Assembly (NCBI GenBank): GCA_002104895.1
Contig: MCFG01000137.1
Span: 85,902 to 149,901 of the forward strand
Source: Anaeromyces robustus
Lineage: Eukaryota; Neocallimastigomycota; Neocallimastigomycetes; Neocallimastigales; Neocallimastigaceae
Direction: 5' to 3'
Length of the DNA: 64,000 bases
A program made the position numbers and the translations under genes. The notes under the pieces are model-generated. The model did no database searches, was not told the origin of the DNA, and saw only the letters and a list, made by a program, of their open reading frames with translations. This document shows positions 1-12,028 of the stretch, one piece after another; position 1 is the stretch's first letter; each line of letters starts with the position of its first letter.

Positions 1-191
1 ATATCAATCCAGTTCAAATATTTAGAAGCTTTATTTTTTAATTATATGTGTTAAAAACATTATCATCATATTATAAATTTATTTAATTTATATAATTATA
101 TGATTTAAAGTTACAAATTATTTAAATGAAATAAACAAAATTATTACAAAATAAATCAAAACCAAAACAAAACGAAACAAACAAAACGAAA

Positions 192-224
<33 letters not shown>

Positions 225-2276
225 TTATATTATCGTAAATAGTAATGACAAATATTTTTAACAATATCATTTTTAATTATTAACACAATTTTTATATTTT
301 TATTATATTAGTATCATGATTTAAATATTTTTATTTTAATTTTTTTTTTTTTTTTTATTATTATTAAAAAATTTAATTATCCATAAAAAAAAAAAAAATA
401 TTTTTTTATAAAAAAATAATTTAATTTTCTTTTTATATCTTTTATTTTTTTTAATCATTTTTACTTAATCATTACATCATAATTTTTATATTTTATTCAT
501 ATGTTTTTTTTTTTTTTATATTTTTTTTTAAAGAAAAAAAAAAAAAAAAAGAAATAGTAATTTAATGTTCTGTATTAATAAATCATAAAAATAAAATAAT
601 AAAATAATAAAAAATAAAAAAAAAAATAAAAAAAAAAAATATATTAATATGTCCTTTTTTAATTTTTTTGTCAACACTGGTCTTATTTTTTTTTTTGGTT
701 GTCAATAAATTATATATTAAAATTTAAAATTTAAAACCAAAATCTTTTTTAAGTTGTCAATATTAATATATTAAAATTAAAAATTTAAATCAAAATCTTA
801 AATTAATAATAAATTATATTTATTATTATTTTTATTATTATTCTTTATAAAATTATTATATTATTTTTAAAAAATTTTATAAAAATAATTTTAAATAATA
901 AATAACTAAGTATTATTAATACTAAAATACTAAAATAAAACAAAAAAAAAAAAAAAAAAAAAAACTATTTATTTATTTGTTTATTTATTTATTTTTTATT
1001 CTAATATTTATAACACTTCGCATACCATTTATATGTATGTATTAATAAAAAACATTAAATATTATATATTAATAATACTAATAATTTATAATTAAAAGTT
1101 TAATATAGATATTTATTTATATTTAACTTTATCTTAAAAAATCAAGAAAAAAATATTTAGTATTTTATAATTATATATTATTTAATTTACCTGGGAAGAA
1201 TATGTTATATAATACTATTACTACTAAATTACTACTAATAATAATAGTTATAAAAATAATTTAATTAAAGAATAACTATAAAATTGATAAATATGTTCAT
1301 ATCATAATATCATAATTAAAATATATATATATATCATATAAAAGATTCAAATAATATAAATTATATCATAAAGCTATTCTATATTTTATCATTTACTTGT
1401 ATATTTTTATATTTTTTTATATGTTTTTATATGTTTTTATATTTTTTTATGTTTTTTTTTTTTTTTTTTTTTTTTCTTTTTATATGTTATATTTTTTATA
1501 TTTTTTTTTTCCATTTTTTTTATATTTATATGTTTTTATATTTTTACATTATTTATGATTATTTTATAATTTTATTATTTAATTTTTTTATTTTTATATT
1601 TTTATAAATTTCATATAATAAAAAAAAAAAGAAAAAGAAAAAGAAAAAGAAAATTAAGGAGAAAATATTATATTTATATATATTAATAATTTATCAATTT
1701 TTCATATTAATATTTTTTAATATAATTATTATATATGTAAAAATATTTTATTATATATATTGTGGTTTATACGGTAATAAATACTATTTTTAATAATTAA
1801 CATTCATCATTTGACATTAACTAAAAGATAATACAATAAAGTATAATAAATTAATTATAATAATAATAATTTAACTTTTTTTTTTTTAATTTAGTTAAAA
1901 CCTGTTTCAAAAAGAAGAATAAAATATTAAAGAATATGAAACATTTTTGTGTATATAAAAAAAAATTTTTTTTTAAAAAAAAACTATAGAAAAAAGTATA
2001 TTTATTTATATATTAATTTATATATATCTATATTTATTTTATTCTTTTTTCTATATATCTATATAACATTTTTTGAAACAACTATTAATGTGAATACATA
2101 CATTTATATCAGTAATAGACGCATTTTTTGAAACAATTATATATATATATTTTTTTTTTTTTAAAAAAAGTTAGAAATAATAATAAAATAAATAATAAAA
2201 CAAATGTATAATCTATAAATATAATAAATAATAATAAAATAAATAAATAAAATAAAATAAATAAATAAATAAATAA

Positions 2277-2307
<31 letters not shown>

Positions 2308-3584
2308 ATTAGTGTAATAAAAATATAGGTTAAAAGTAGTATAAATCATAATAATAATAGAAATTTCTTCATCACTATTTAAATTAGGGAAACAAACACA
2401 TAAAAAACACATATAAATATAATAAGTATATAAAAATAGATATATTTTTTATATTTTAATATATTTTTTAATCGCAGAATTCATAATAAAATATTAAAAT
2501 ATTATTATGTGTTTTTGTAAGTGTTTTTTTTTTTTTTTTATCTTTATTGATTTAATAATCTTTATATAATAATAATTTGTTATTATTTTTTTTTAATGAT
2601 TATAAAACAAAAATAGTATTTTAAATAACTTTCTTCAAATTCTTAACTTTTATTTGTTTTATGTTTTAATATTATTGATTAATGGTAAAACGTTTTTTAA
2701 TAGTAAAACGTTTTTTATTTTTATATATATATTAATTTAGAAATTTATTGATTAATATTTTTAACATTTTTATACATATTAATAATTTTTATATTTATAT
2801 AGTAAATTCTTATTTGAATTAATTTTAATTAAATTTTTTTGTTAAACCTTAATAAATAATTTTTTAAAATATCTTTTACTAATTTAATTAATTCCTTTAT
2901 TACACTAAATATATTAAATATGGTTTAAGAAAAAAAAATAAGGTATTACAATAGGATTATAGTATTAAATTATAACCATTAGGAATAAAATGAATACAGA
3001 TCATATATCTTTTTTTTTTTTTTGTTTCAGATTTCCTAAAAAATAAATATAAATAGAATTTGTCATAAAAATAGTGATTTTCATAAATTAACCAATAAGA
3101 TTTTTAATATACCATATGTATTATAAGATTTTCATATTTTTATTATTTAAAAAAAATATATGGCTCTAGTTCAAGAACCTATGGAAAAATATATAGCTAA
3201 AGAAGATTAGTAGAAAAAAAATTAAAATAAAACAGATATATATTAAATTTTTAATAATTTTTAAATTTTTTTAAAGTTTTGGATAAAATTAAATTTTATA
3301 ATAAATTTATTTCTAATAAGATATTTAATTTATATATTATAAAATAAAGTTTTTTTAAATATAATATTAATAAAATTTTTTTATATAAAAAGAGAAGATT
3401 TCTCAAAAAATGTATTTTTATCTTCATAATTAAAAAATATAAAATTTTTTAATATTTGATTGTTTGCTGGAACAAACTAAAAAATAAAAAAAAATTTGTT
3501 ATTATTGAATAATAATTAAAAAAAAAACTATAAACTATTTTTTTTACGATTTTTTAAAAAACAAATTAAATAAAATTATACAAA
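1..3584. other. AT-rich non-coding region
   Basis: No supportable gene. The stretch is A/T homopolymers and simple repeats. An AAAT-type microsatellite lies at about 2236-2310. An imperfect tandem duplication at about 698-805 carries the word GTTGTCAATA twice. A 20-bp doublet with AAAACG cores is at about 2685-2715. The last 60 bases before the cellulase include TATAAA at 3529-3534, a possible but unproven promoter element for that gene. Confidence 0.6.
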
Positions 3585-5870
3585 ATGCCATCTATTAGAA
3601 CTGCTATTGCCCTTCTCGGTGCCACTACTGTTATTGCTGCTCCAGTCATGAAGAAGCGTGCTAGTGATGCTTATGCTCAACGTGCTATTGAACACTACAA
3701 CAAAATGACTAACGGTGGTCAATACAATACTGATTATTTCTCACCAGAAAATGTCCCATACCACTCAATTGAAACTCTTATGGTTGAAGCTCCAGATCAT
3801 GGTCACGAATCTGTATCTGAAACTTACTCTTTCTGGATCTGGTTAGAAGCTGTTAACGGTAAACTTACTGGTAACTACGACGGTATTAACACTGCTTGGG
3901 AATACTTAGAAAAGCACATGATTCCAGATTCCAAGAACCAACCAGGTAACAGTAAATATAACCCATCTTCTCCAGCTACTTACGCTCCAGAAGATGATGA
4001 TATTACTAACTACCCAGCTCAACTTGTCTTCCAAGATGGTCTTGTTGGTGAAGATCCAATCGCTAAGGAACTTCAACAAGCTTACAACACTTGGGATATG
4101 TACGCTATGCACTGGATTATTGATGGTGATAACTGGTACGGTTATGGTCAACAAGCTGATGGTAAATCTAAGCCATCTTTCATTAACACTTTCCAACGTG
4201 GTTCTTCTGAATCTACTTGGAAGACTGTTCCACACCCATGTTGGGAAGAATTCAAATGGGGTGGTAGAAACGGTTTCTTAGATCTTTTCACTGGTGATAA
4301 CAACTACGCTAAGCAATGGAGATACACTGCTGCTCCAGATGCTGATGCTCGTGCTATTCAAGCTGCTTACTTCGGTTACATTTGGGCTGAAGAAGATGGT
4401 GTTAACCTTTCTGATCTCGCCTCTAAGGCTGCCAAGCTTGGTGATTACATGCGTTACGCTCAATACGATAAATACTTCAAGAAGATCGGTAACTGTATTG
4501 GTCACGACAAATGTTCTGCTGGTCGTGGTAAGAACTCTGCTCACTACCTTATCTCCTGGTACTTCGCTTGGGGTGGTGGTTTACAAGGTGACTGGGCCTG
4601 GAGAATTGGTTCTTCTCACACTCACAGTGGTTACCAAAACCCATTAGCCGCTTGGGTTCTTTCTACTCAATCTGCTTTCAAGCCAAAGTCTAAATCTGGT
4701 GCTGACGATTGGGCTACTTCTCTTGACCGTCAATTAGAATTATTCAGATGGTTACAAGCTTCTGAAGGTTGTATTGCTGGTGGTGCCACTAACTCATGGC
4801 AAGGTCACTACGCTAAACCAGGTAGTGATATTACTACCTTCTACGGTATGTACTATGACTGGCAACCAGTTTACCACGATCCACCATCAAACAATTGGAC
4901 TGGTATGCAAGGTTGGGGTATGGAACGTGTCTGTTCTCTTTACTACGTTTCTGGTAATGAAATGGCCGGAACTGTCTGTAGAGATTGGGCCAAATGGGTT
5001 AAGAACACTGTTCGTGTTAGTGGTGGTCAAGTAGTTCACGCTACTAACCTTGAATGGTCTGGTAACCCAGATGAATGGAACAAGAGCAACTTCAACAAGT
5101 CTGGTCTTAACCGTTCCCTTCACGGTACTGTTTCTGCTGAAGGTCTTGATCTTGGTTCAATTGCTTCTATTATTAAGGGTTTATTATGGGTTTCTGCTAA
5201 GGATGGTGATGAAGAAGGTATTGACCTTTCTCTCCAAGTTATGGATGCTATTGAAAACTACAAGGATGATCTCGGTTATGCTGCTGAAGAAGCTCGTGCT
5301 GATTACGATAAATTCGGTGGTGAAGTTTACATTCCATCTGGTTGGACTGGTAAGAACGCTCAAGGTGCTAACCTTAAGAGTGGTGTTACTTTCATTGACA
5401 TTCGTCCAAAATACAAGCAAGATCCAGATTGGGCTCAAGTTGAAAACTACCTTAACGGTGGTAGTGCTCCAACCTTCAAATACCACAGATTCTGGGGTCA
5501 AACTGAAATTATGGTTGCCAATGGTCTTATCTCTATCTTAGGTTATGGTGACAGAACTCCAAATCCAAACCCAGGTCCAGGTCCATCTCCAGGTCCAACT
5601 ACTTGTCCAACTGCTATTACTAGCCAAGGTTACAAGTGTTGTAGTGCTAAGTGTAACCCAGTTGTTTACCAAGATGAAGCTGGTGACTGGGGTGTTGAAA
5701 ACAACCAATGGTGTGGATGTCCAACTGCCTCTGCTCCAAAATGTAATTCTAAGGTTACTCAACAAGGTTACAAGTGTTGCTCAACTTGTACTGAAACTTT
5801 CTACGTTGATGATGCCGGTAAATGGGGTATTGAAAACAATGACTGGTGTGGTATTCCAACCACCTGTTAA
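3585..5870 (+). CDS. cel48A: GH48 reducing-end cellobiohydrolase with two fungal dockerins
   Basis: Secreted processive cellulase of glycoside hydrolase family 48, expected to release cellobiose from cellulose chain ends in the extracellular fungal cellulosome. The 761-residue protein opens with a signal peptide (about residues 1-19) and a short propeptide ending in a Kex2-like KKR (23-25). The GH48 barrel runs to about residue 660. The motif HESVSETYSFW places the likely catalytic acid at Glu79, by analogy with the family's TSEAFSY motif. A Pro/Gly linker (about 661-673) leads to two Cys-rich fungal dockerins (CBM10-like), from about 674 and about 720, each with a GYKCCS...WG.EN..WCG pattern. 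In this group dockerins bind scaffoldin cohesins. The gene has no introns, and its codon use is richer in G/C and strongly biased compared with the surroundings. Anaerobic-fungal GH48 is generally thought to have been acquired from bacteria. The ATG used is the first in frame and gives a good signal peptide. Confidence 0.97.
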   Translation: MPSIRTAIALLGATTVIAAPVMKKRASDAYAQRAIEHYNKMTNGGQYNTDYFSPENVPYHSIETLMVEAPDHGHESVSETYSFWIWLEAVNGKLTGNYDGINTAWEYLEKHMIPDSKNQPGNSKYNPSSPATYAPEDDDITNYPAQLVFQDGLVGEDPIAKELQQAYNTWDMYAMHWIIDGDNWYGYGQQADGKSKPSFINTFQRGSSESTWKTVPHPCWEEFKWGGRNGFLDLFTGDNNYAKQWRYTAAPDADARAIQAAYFGYIWAEEDGVNLSDLASKAAKLGDYMRYAQYDKYFKKIGNCIGHDKCSAGRGKNSAHYLISWYFAWGGGLQGDWAWRIGSSHTHSGYQNPLAAWVLSTQSAFKPKSKSGADDWATSLDRQLELFRWLQASEGCIAGGATNSWQGHYAKPGSDITTFYGMYYDWQPVYHDPPSNNWTGMQGWGMERVCSLYYVSGNEMAGTVCRDWAKWVKNTVRVSGGQVVHATNLEWSGNPDEWNKSNFNKSGLNRSLHGTVSAEGLDLGSIASIIKGLLWVSAKDGDEEGIDLSLQVMDAIENYKDDLGYAAEEARADYDKFGGEVYIPSGWTGKNAQGANLKSGVTFIDIRPKYKQDPDWAQVENYLNGGSAPTFKYHRFWGQTEIMVANGLISILGYGDRTPNPNPGPGPSPGPTTCPTAITSQGYKCCSAKCNPVVYQDEAGDWGVENNQWCGCPTASAPKCNSKVTQQGYKCCSTCTETFYVDDAGKWGIENNDWCGIPTTC

Positions 5871-7168
5871 GTGGATTAAATATTTAGATAAATAGAAAAG
5901 CATTTAAAAAAAATAGTAAATTTATTTTAAGAAATTATAAAAAAAATAGTAAAAAAAGTAATATAAAATATCATAAATAAAAAATGTTTTTGTAATATTT
6001 TAAATAAATAAAATTTGCAAATATATTTTAATTATAAATAAAAATAAAAGTAGTTAAATAAAGAAAAAATAATATAGTAAAATAAAAAATGAAAAATAAA
6101 GTGTAAAAAAAAAAGAGTGTCTTTAGATTAAAATAAAATATAATAAATAATAAAATAATAATAAAATTGAAATGAAATAAAAATAAAATAAAATTTTAAA
6201 AATAAAGATAAATAAAAATAAAAATGAAATAAATTTAAATTTAAAAACTTTTCTGTTTTTAATAATATTTATTAAAAAAATTGAAAAAATGAAAAATAAC
6301 AATAAATAAAGATAAAATAAAAATAAAATAAAAATTAAAAACAAAATAAAACAAAGAATATAAATTATAAAATAAAATAAAGTTAAAATCAAGAAAAAAT
6401 TGAATTTTTTTTTTTTTTTTATTAAAATTTTTTTTGTGTCAGTTTGAAAAAAAAAAAAAGAAACTTTTTTATAATATGAATGAATAAAGGATTTAGTATC
6501 AGTTTGAAGAAAAAAAAAAAGCTTTTTTTATAATATTAATAAATAAAGAATTTAGTATTAAGTGATTTATATTTATTGTATTTTAAATACTAAAAATATT
6601 AAATAGAAATATAAAGCAATAATATAGCTGTTTGCTATATATATATTTAAGGATAAAATTCATTTGATTTAATGAACTTATACTTATTCAAAAAATATAT
6701 TTTAATAATAAATTGATTGAAAAAATTTCAGGTGGATACTTAGGGCAAGATGTGAAATATAAAATTGATGCTAGTTTATTATTATCTATAATATATTACT
6801 GGTTTTTTTATTTTTTTTTTAGTATCATTTTTTTTTTCATTATGTGTTTTTTATGATTCATGTATTTTAATATTTAAATTCAATAAAAGTGACGTACAAA
6901 TTGTGTGCCATAAAAAAAAAAAAAAAGCTAAAATGATTAATAATTCTAGTCCTAATTGTTGTTTTCATTGTGACAGTTATTATTAGAGAATTGACCATTA
7001 GTTTATTAATTGCTTCTTATTTAAAAATATTCGTATTAATCATTTCTCTGATCTAGATAGAAATTTTTTTTTTTATTTTTTAGATAGTTTTTTTAATTGT
7101 TTATTAATGACCAGTGATAACTCTAGTGTAGATAATATAATTAATAAAAGTAGTGATAATAATAGGAT
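5871..7168. other. AT-rich spacer with tandem duplication and possible coding relics
   Basis: The interval between the cellulase and the ankyrin relic is A/T-rich and non-coding. A tandem pair of about 68 bp lies at about 6436-6562; both copies carry TCAGTTTGAA followed by an A-run and a TTTTTTATAATAT core. From about 6729 to 6790 a short open segment reads GYLGQDVKYKIDASL after a CAG, which could be an exon relic. From about 6930 to 7165 broken reading frames rich in Ser/Asn/Asp precede the ankyrin repeats and may be the decayed front of that gene. Confidence 0.4.
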
Positions 7169-8111
7169 CATGGGACTGATATGAATAAAGAAGAAGATAA
7201 AGGTAAAACACCGTTATATATTATATGAGAAAATGAATATGAAAATATCGTAAAATATTTAATTGAACATGGAACAGATATAAATAAAGAAAATATGGAA
7301 GGTAAATACCTCAATACATATATATATATGTAATTATAAAAATAATGAAGATAATGAAAGTTTGTAAAATTTTTAATAGAACATGATGCAGATATAAATA
7401 AAGAAAATAATAATGGTGATATTTCATATACATATTGCATATAAAATGGAATATGAATATGAATATGAAGAAAAGAATGAATATGAAAATATTATAAAAT
7501 ATTTAAAAGAATATTGAGAAGATATAAATAAAGAAAAAAAAAAGATGGTACTACACCATTTATATATCGCATGTAACAATGAATATTTAAATAAAAATAT
7601 TGTAAAAGTAAAATATTTAATTGAACATGGTGCTGATATGGATATAAATAAAGAAAATAAAGATGGTAGTACACCATTACAAATTACATATGAAAATGAA
7701 AATGAAGATATTGTAAAATATTTAGTAGAACATGAAGCGGAAAATATTAGTAAAAAAAATGAAAATGTTGTCTGATAAAGAGGATGAAAATGAAGATGAA
7801 AATAAAGTTGAAGAATATGATGAAAAATATGAAAAGAATAATGAAGAAAATACCAATAAAAATAATAATAATTTTAATGGTTTAACAAAAGATGATATAT
7901 TAGATGAAAATGTATTACATAAAAAAAAATTGTTGATCAAGATTCTATAAGAATGTATAATCTAAATAAAAGTAATAAAGATAAAATTAAACATAACATT
8001 TGTTATGTGATTATTATAGTAATTATTATTATAGATAAAATCAACTTCCTAGAATTAAATAATATTGAAAATGGAGCTGTACAAAGTCAAAGTTTAGTAG
8101 AACAAGACTAA
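7169..8111 (+). pseudogene. Decayed ankyrin-repeat protein gene
   Basis: Three reading frames together encode about five degenerate ankyrin repeats, recognisable from repeated KYLIEHGADINKENKDG and TPLY/TPLQI cores spaced about 33 codons apart. The series is broken by in-frame stops (for example TGA near 7227 after TPLYII, and a stop near 7331) and by frameshifts in A-runs. After the repeats comes an acidic Glu/Asp/Asn-rich stretch (about 7760-7905). A further frameshift at the A-run near 7925 leads to a tail with a short hydrophobic Ile/Val segment (about 8003-8035), ending at TAA 8109-8111. The family is ankyrin-repeat; the original partner and function cannot be inferred. Several introns could rescue some breaks, but stops inside conserved repeats make a pseudogene more likely. 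Confidence 0.75.
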
Positions 8112-8191
8112 AAAAAGGGAAGGGAAAAATTTAAAATTTAAATTTTAAATTTAAAAAAAAATTTTTTTTTTATGTAAGATTGACAGAGTTT

Positions 8192-8222
<31 letters not shown>

Positions 8223-8486
8223 CGTAAAAGCAGTTCTGGTAAAATTTGTAGTTTTTTGAAATAACTAATGTTTTAATAAAAAAAAAAAATTACTAAATAA
8301 ATTATTAAATAAATTACAATTATATACAAACATTTTTGTATATAAATATAAATGTATTTTATTACTAAAAAATAATAATAATAAAAAAAAATAAAACTAT
8401 TGTTTTAGTAAATGGAATATATTTAAATATATATATATAAAAGAAAAAAGAAAAAATTAAAATAATTAAACAAAAAAAAAAAAAAA

Positions 8487-8524
<38 letters not shown>

Positions 8525-8970
8525 GAATAATAATAATAAAATAAAGATTGGAAATATTCTTAACTTCAATAAAACAAAATTTAAACAAAAAACTTTTTTA
8601 TTAAAACAGTTATTTTTATTTTTTTTTTAAAAAAAAAAAAAAACTTTATATAAATTATATTATTATTTTATTATTAATGATTAAAAAAATTCTGTTTTTA
8701 TAATCATTAAAAAAGAAGACTCTTTGCAATTATGTTATTATACTATTAATATTATGCATATATAACATAAAATTTAAAATATAATACATATATATAATAT
8801 ATATAATTTTATAACAGAAAAATATAAACTTTGATTGGATGGTATGATACTATTAACAACTATTATAATTATAGCATAAAATTTAGATATATAATATATA
8901 TATTTTATTATATTAATTAATTATTAAAAAAAATTCATAAAATTATATTTTTTTATTTAATATTAACATC
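8112..8970. other. AT-rich spacer upstream of the phosphatase
   Basis: No gene seen. It contains long T and A runs (about 8195-8222), an AAT microsatellite at about 8487-8540, and A/T-only sequence up to the start of the phosphatase gene. Confidence 0.6.
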
Positions 8971-9358
8971 ATGAATAATAATAATAATAATAATAGTAAT
9001 AATTATAAAAATAACAATTATAAAAATAATAATTACAGAAATAACAATAATGGTTACAAAAATAAAAACAATTATAAAAATAATAATAATGTAAATAATA
9101 ATAACAGTAATAATTATAAAAATAAGGATAATAACAAAATTGGTGTACTATTTGTCTGTTTAGGTAATATTTGTCGTTCACCAATGGCTGAAGCAGTTTT
9201 TCGTCATGAAGTTAAAAGACGTCACCTTTATGATAAATTTATAATTGATAGTTGTGGTACTGGTGGTTATCATACTGGTAGTCCTCCTGATGGACGTACT
9301 CGTTCTGTTTGTAAAAACAATAAAGTACAAATAAATCACAAAGCTAGAAGGGTATGCT

Positions 9359-9397
<39 letters not shown>

Positions 9398-10115
9398 CAA
9401 TAATAATTTAATATTATTTAAATAATGGATATCAAATAATAATAAAATATATCATTAAATTATAATTTAAAAATAATATATATATTTATAAAAAAAAAAA
9501 AAAAAAATTATTATTTAAATATTTTTATTTATATCATTTAGATACGTAAAGAAGACTACTTTAATTTTGATTATATTCTTTGTATGGATTATAAAAATTT
9601 AGATAATTTATTAAGAATTGAACCAAAAAATTCAAAAGCAGAAGGTAAATATATATAAAATTAAAATCAATTGTAATTTTTTTTTTTTTTTTTAAAAAAA
9701 AAAAAATGTGTAGTCATAATGTATTAATTATTATATTTTATATTTTATTATCTAGTTCAATTATTTGGTGAATTTGACCCAGATGGTGAAATTGTTATAA
9801 AAGATCCATATTTTTCTAGAGGAACAGAAGGTATACCATTATAACAATACACATATATAACATATTTTATATTATATAATTTAAAATTAGATGAGCTATA
9901 TAAAAATTATTTTCTAATAAAATTATTATTTTAATTTTTAATAATATATATCCTTTTTAATATATATATTTTTATTCTATATATGTTTAATATTTAATAT
10001 TTATATTTATCTTATACAAATATATATATTTATATAAGCATTTAAATATATTTTTGACCAAATGATGCGTTGTTCTGAAGGATTTTTGGAACATTTAGGA
10101 TTATTAGATGATTAA
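8971..10115 (+). CDS. Low-molecular-weight protein tyrosine phosphatase, 4 exons
   Basis: Cytosolic low-molecular-weight phosphotyrosine phosphatase, removing phosphate from tyrosine residues. Exons: 8971-9351, 9542-9644, 9756-9830 and 10039-10115. All introns are GT-AG, and the joined frame is 636 nt (211 aa). The P-loop VCLGNICRS supplies nucleophile Cys63 and Arg69 (C-X5-R). The general-acid aspartate is Asp178 in KDPYF. The end, FLEHLGLLDD, fits the family's C-terminus. Residues 1 to about 55 are an Asn/Lys/Tyr-rich extension encoded by an imperfect AAT-type microsatellite, absent from typical family members of about 150-160 aa. The true start could lie later, but no other in-frame ATG precedes the catalytic domain, so the extension is probably translated. 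Confidence 0.93.
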
Positions 10116-11070
10116 ATATAATGTCAGAAGCAATTCAAAAAAAAAAAAGAAAAAGAAAAAGAAAAAAGATATGTTATATAAATATGTTTAAATACTATCA
10201 AAAAAATATAATACGATTTTATATATATATATATATATAATGTAAAAAATTTACAATTTGCAATTCCTAGTATATACAATATCAATATTTAATAAAAATT
10301 ATGGAACGAAAAAAAAAAAAAAAATAAATTATAACAAACTGAATAAAAAAAAAAAAAAAACTGTATAAAAATATAAAATAAATAATAAAAAAGTATTACT
10401 TATTTTAAGTATAATATACAAAAATACAATGAGTATAATTTGAAATTTATTATCAGAAATATGATAATTAAATATAAAAATAGTAAAGAATATAATTATA
10501 ATTTTCTTTTTTTTTTTTTTCTTTTATTATTCAAATGTGATAATTATAAAATTATTTATTATGCTTGATAGATAATAATAATAAATAATTTATAATTATA
10601 TATACATTTATATAATATAATATTGATATGTATATAAGTGAAATAAAAATTTATTAATTTAAGAAAGAATTTATGAATTTATTATTTGTTATTTATAAAA
10701 TATAGAAAGTAATTAAAAAAAAAAAAAAAAAAAAGAAAAAAAATTGTTAATATTAATATAATTTCAAGTTGTTTTATATATCTATATATCATTACTTAAA
10801 TATTTAATATAAATTTTTTTTTTGACATATTTTTATTTATTATTTCCATATATGTCTAAAAGTTTTTATTATTAACAAGTTTTTTATCTATAAACTTTAA
10901 CTTTTTTCAACTTTTCAATTTTTCTTATTGTATTAATTTATGGAATCAATACAATTTTTTATTGTATTATTGATTCCATAAATTAATACAATAAAAAATA
11001 AACAAAATACAATTAACAATAATACTCAAATTTAAGTTGTAAAAAAAAAAAAGTACAAAAAAATGAATGT
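10116..11070. other. AT-rich spacer with one long stem-loop
   Basis: No gene seen. A/T repeats and homopolymers fill the interval. The only structured element is the stem-loop at 10927-10992, listed separately. Confidence 0.6.
10927..10992. repeat. Long inverted repeat (stem-loop)
   Basis: The 21-base arms at 10927-10947 and 10972-10992 are exact reverse complements (the right arm begins GATTCCATAAATTAATAC). Pairing continues inward with a 3-base bulge, because ATTGTATT and AATACAAT also match. The sequence could form a cruciform or RNA hairpin. It lies about 80 bp to the left of the 11071-12067 element, but its arms do not share that element's GC-rich units. Confidence 0.8.
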
Positions 11071-11116
11071 GTTGCATTTCGCAATGTTGCATTTCGCAAT
11101 ATGATATGGGGCGCAT
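11071..11116 (+). repeat. Left terminal unit of the inverted-repeat element
   Basis: Two tandem copies of GTTGCATTTCGCAAT are followed by ATGATAT and then GGGGCGCAT. Each 15-mer contains the interrupted palindrome TTGC-ATTTC-GCAA. The arrangement is inverted relative to 11975-12067. Confidence 0.85.
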
Positions 11117-11125
11117 ATTAAATTT

Positions 11126-11141
11126 TTGCAATGAGGCGCAT
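11126..11141 (+). repeat. Degenerate second left unit
   Basis: TTGCAATGAGGCGCAT resembles the end of the terminal unit (CGCAATGGGGCGCAT). It suggests that the left end once had two units, like the right end. Confidence 0.5.
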
Positions 11142-11974
11142 AAAAAACAAATAAAAAAATGAAAAATTTTTTAACACAAATTATGAAAGCCACATATAAT
11201 AGAATTTAAAAAAATTAAATAAATAAATAAAAAATATATATATAAATAAATGAATAGAAAAATAAACAAATAAATAAATATTTCTTTTTTTATTAATTAC
11301 TTAATTACAAAAAAAAAAAAAAAGTAAAAAAATTAAAAAAAAAAAAAAATTTATTATAAAATTAAATATATTTATTTTTTTTTTTTGATAAATGAATAAT
11401 AATAAAAAAAATAAAAGATAATAAATAATATAACAGTATTATATATATATATTTATTAAAAAGACGTTAACAAATAATAAATAAAAAATAATATAAACTT
11501 TAGAATAAAGAAAAGAAACAAATAAATAAATAAATAAATATTTTTTTATTAATTACTTATTTACGAAAAAAAAAATATAAAAATAAAAATTCATTATAAA
11601 ATTAAATATTTTTATAAAATTTTTTGATTTGAAATATTAAAAAAAAATTCAATATTATTAAAATATTAAATAAAAAATATAATTAAATAAAAAAAATATT
11701 CAAAAAATATTCAATATTATTAAAATATTAAATAAAAAATATTGAAGAAATATTCAATATCATTAAATAAAAAAAATATTGAAGAAATATTCAATATCAT
11801 TAAATAAAAAAAATAAATAAAATATTATTAAAATACTAAAAAAATATTCAATATTAAAAAAAAATATTTAATATTATTAAATCATTAAATAAAAAAATAT
11901 TATTAAATAAAAAAATATTATTAAATAATAATTCTTTATATTATATTTTTATTTATTTAATTATTTATACAATA

Positions 11975-12013
11975 ATGCGCCCCATTGCGAAATGCAACAT
12001 TGCGAAATGCAAC
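11975..12013 (-). repeat. Right inner terminal unit
   Basis: A 39-bp unit starts ATGCGCCCC and is followed by two copies of ATTGCGAAATGCAAC. It is the exact reverse complement of the left unit, apart from that unit's 7-base insertion. Confidence 0.85.
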
Positions 12014-12028
12014 CTACAAATCTTTGTC

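Noticed and set aside
1949-2412. Two A/T low-complexity ORFs (Tyr/Ile/Phe/Leu-rich) on opposite strands
   Set aside because: Their composition is that of A/T repeats. No motif, no codon bias and no neighbour support a gene.
3160-3210. Short ATG frame reading MALVQEPMEKYIAKED
   Set aside because: Sixteen codons with no homologue or splice partner. The composition is unusual, but support is insufficient.
3906-5895. Several long frames overlapping the GH48 gene on both strands
   Set aside because: They are shadows of the strongly codon-biased cellulase and match no family.
6123-6392. Minus-strand Phe/Leu/Ile-rich ORF
   Set aside because: A direct product of AAAAT-type repeats. No ordered membrane pattern or homology.
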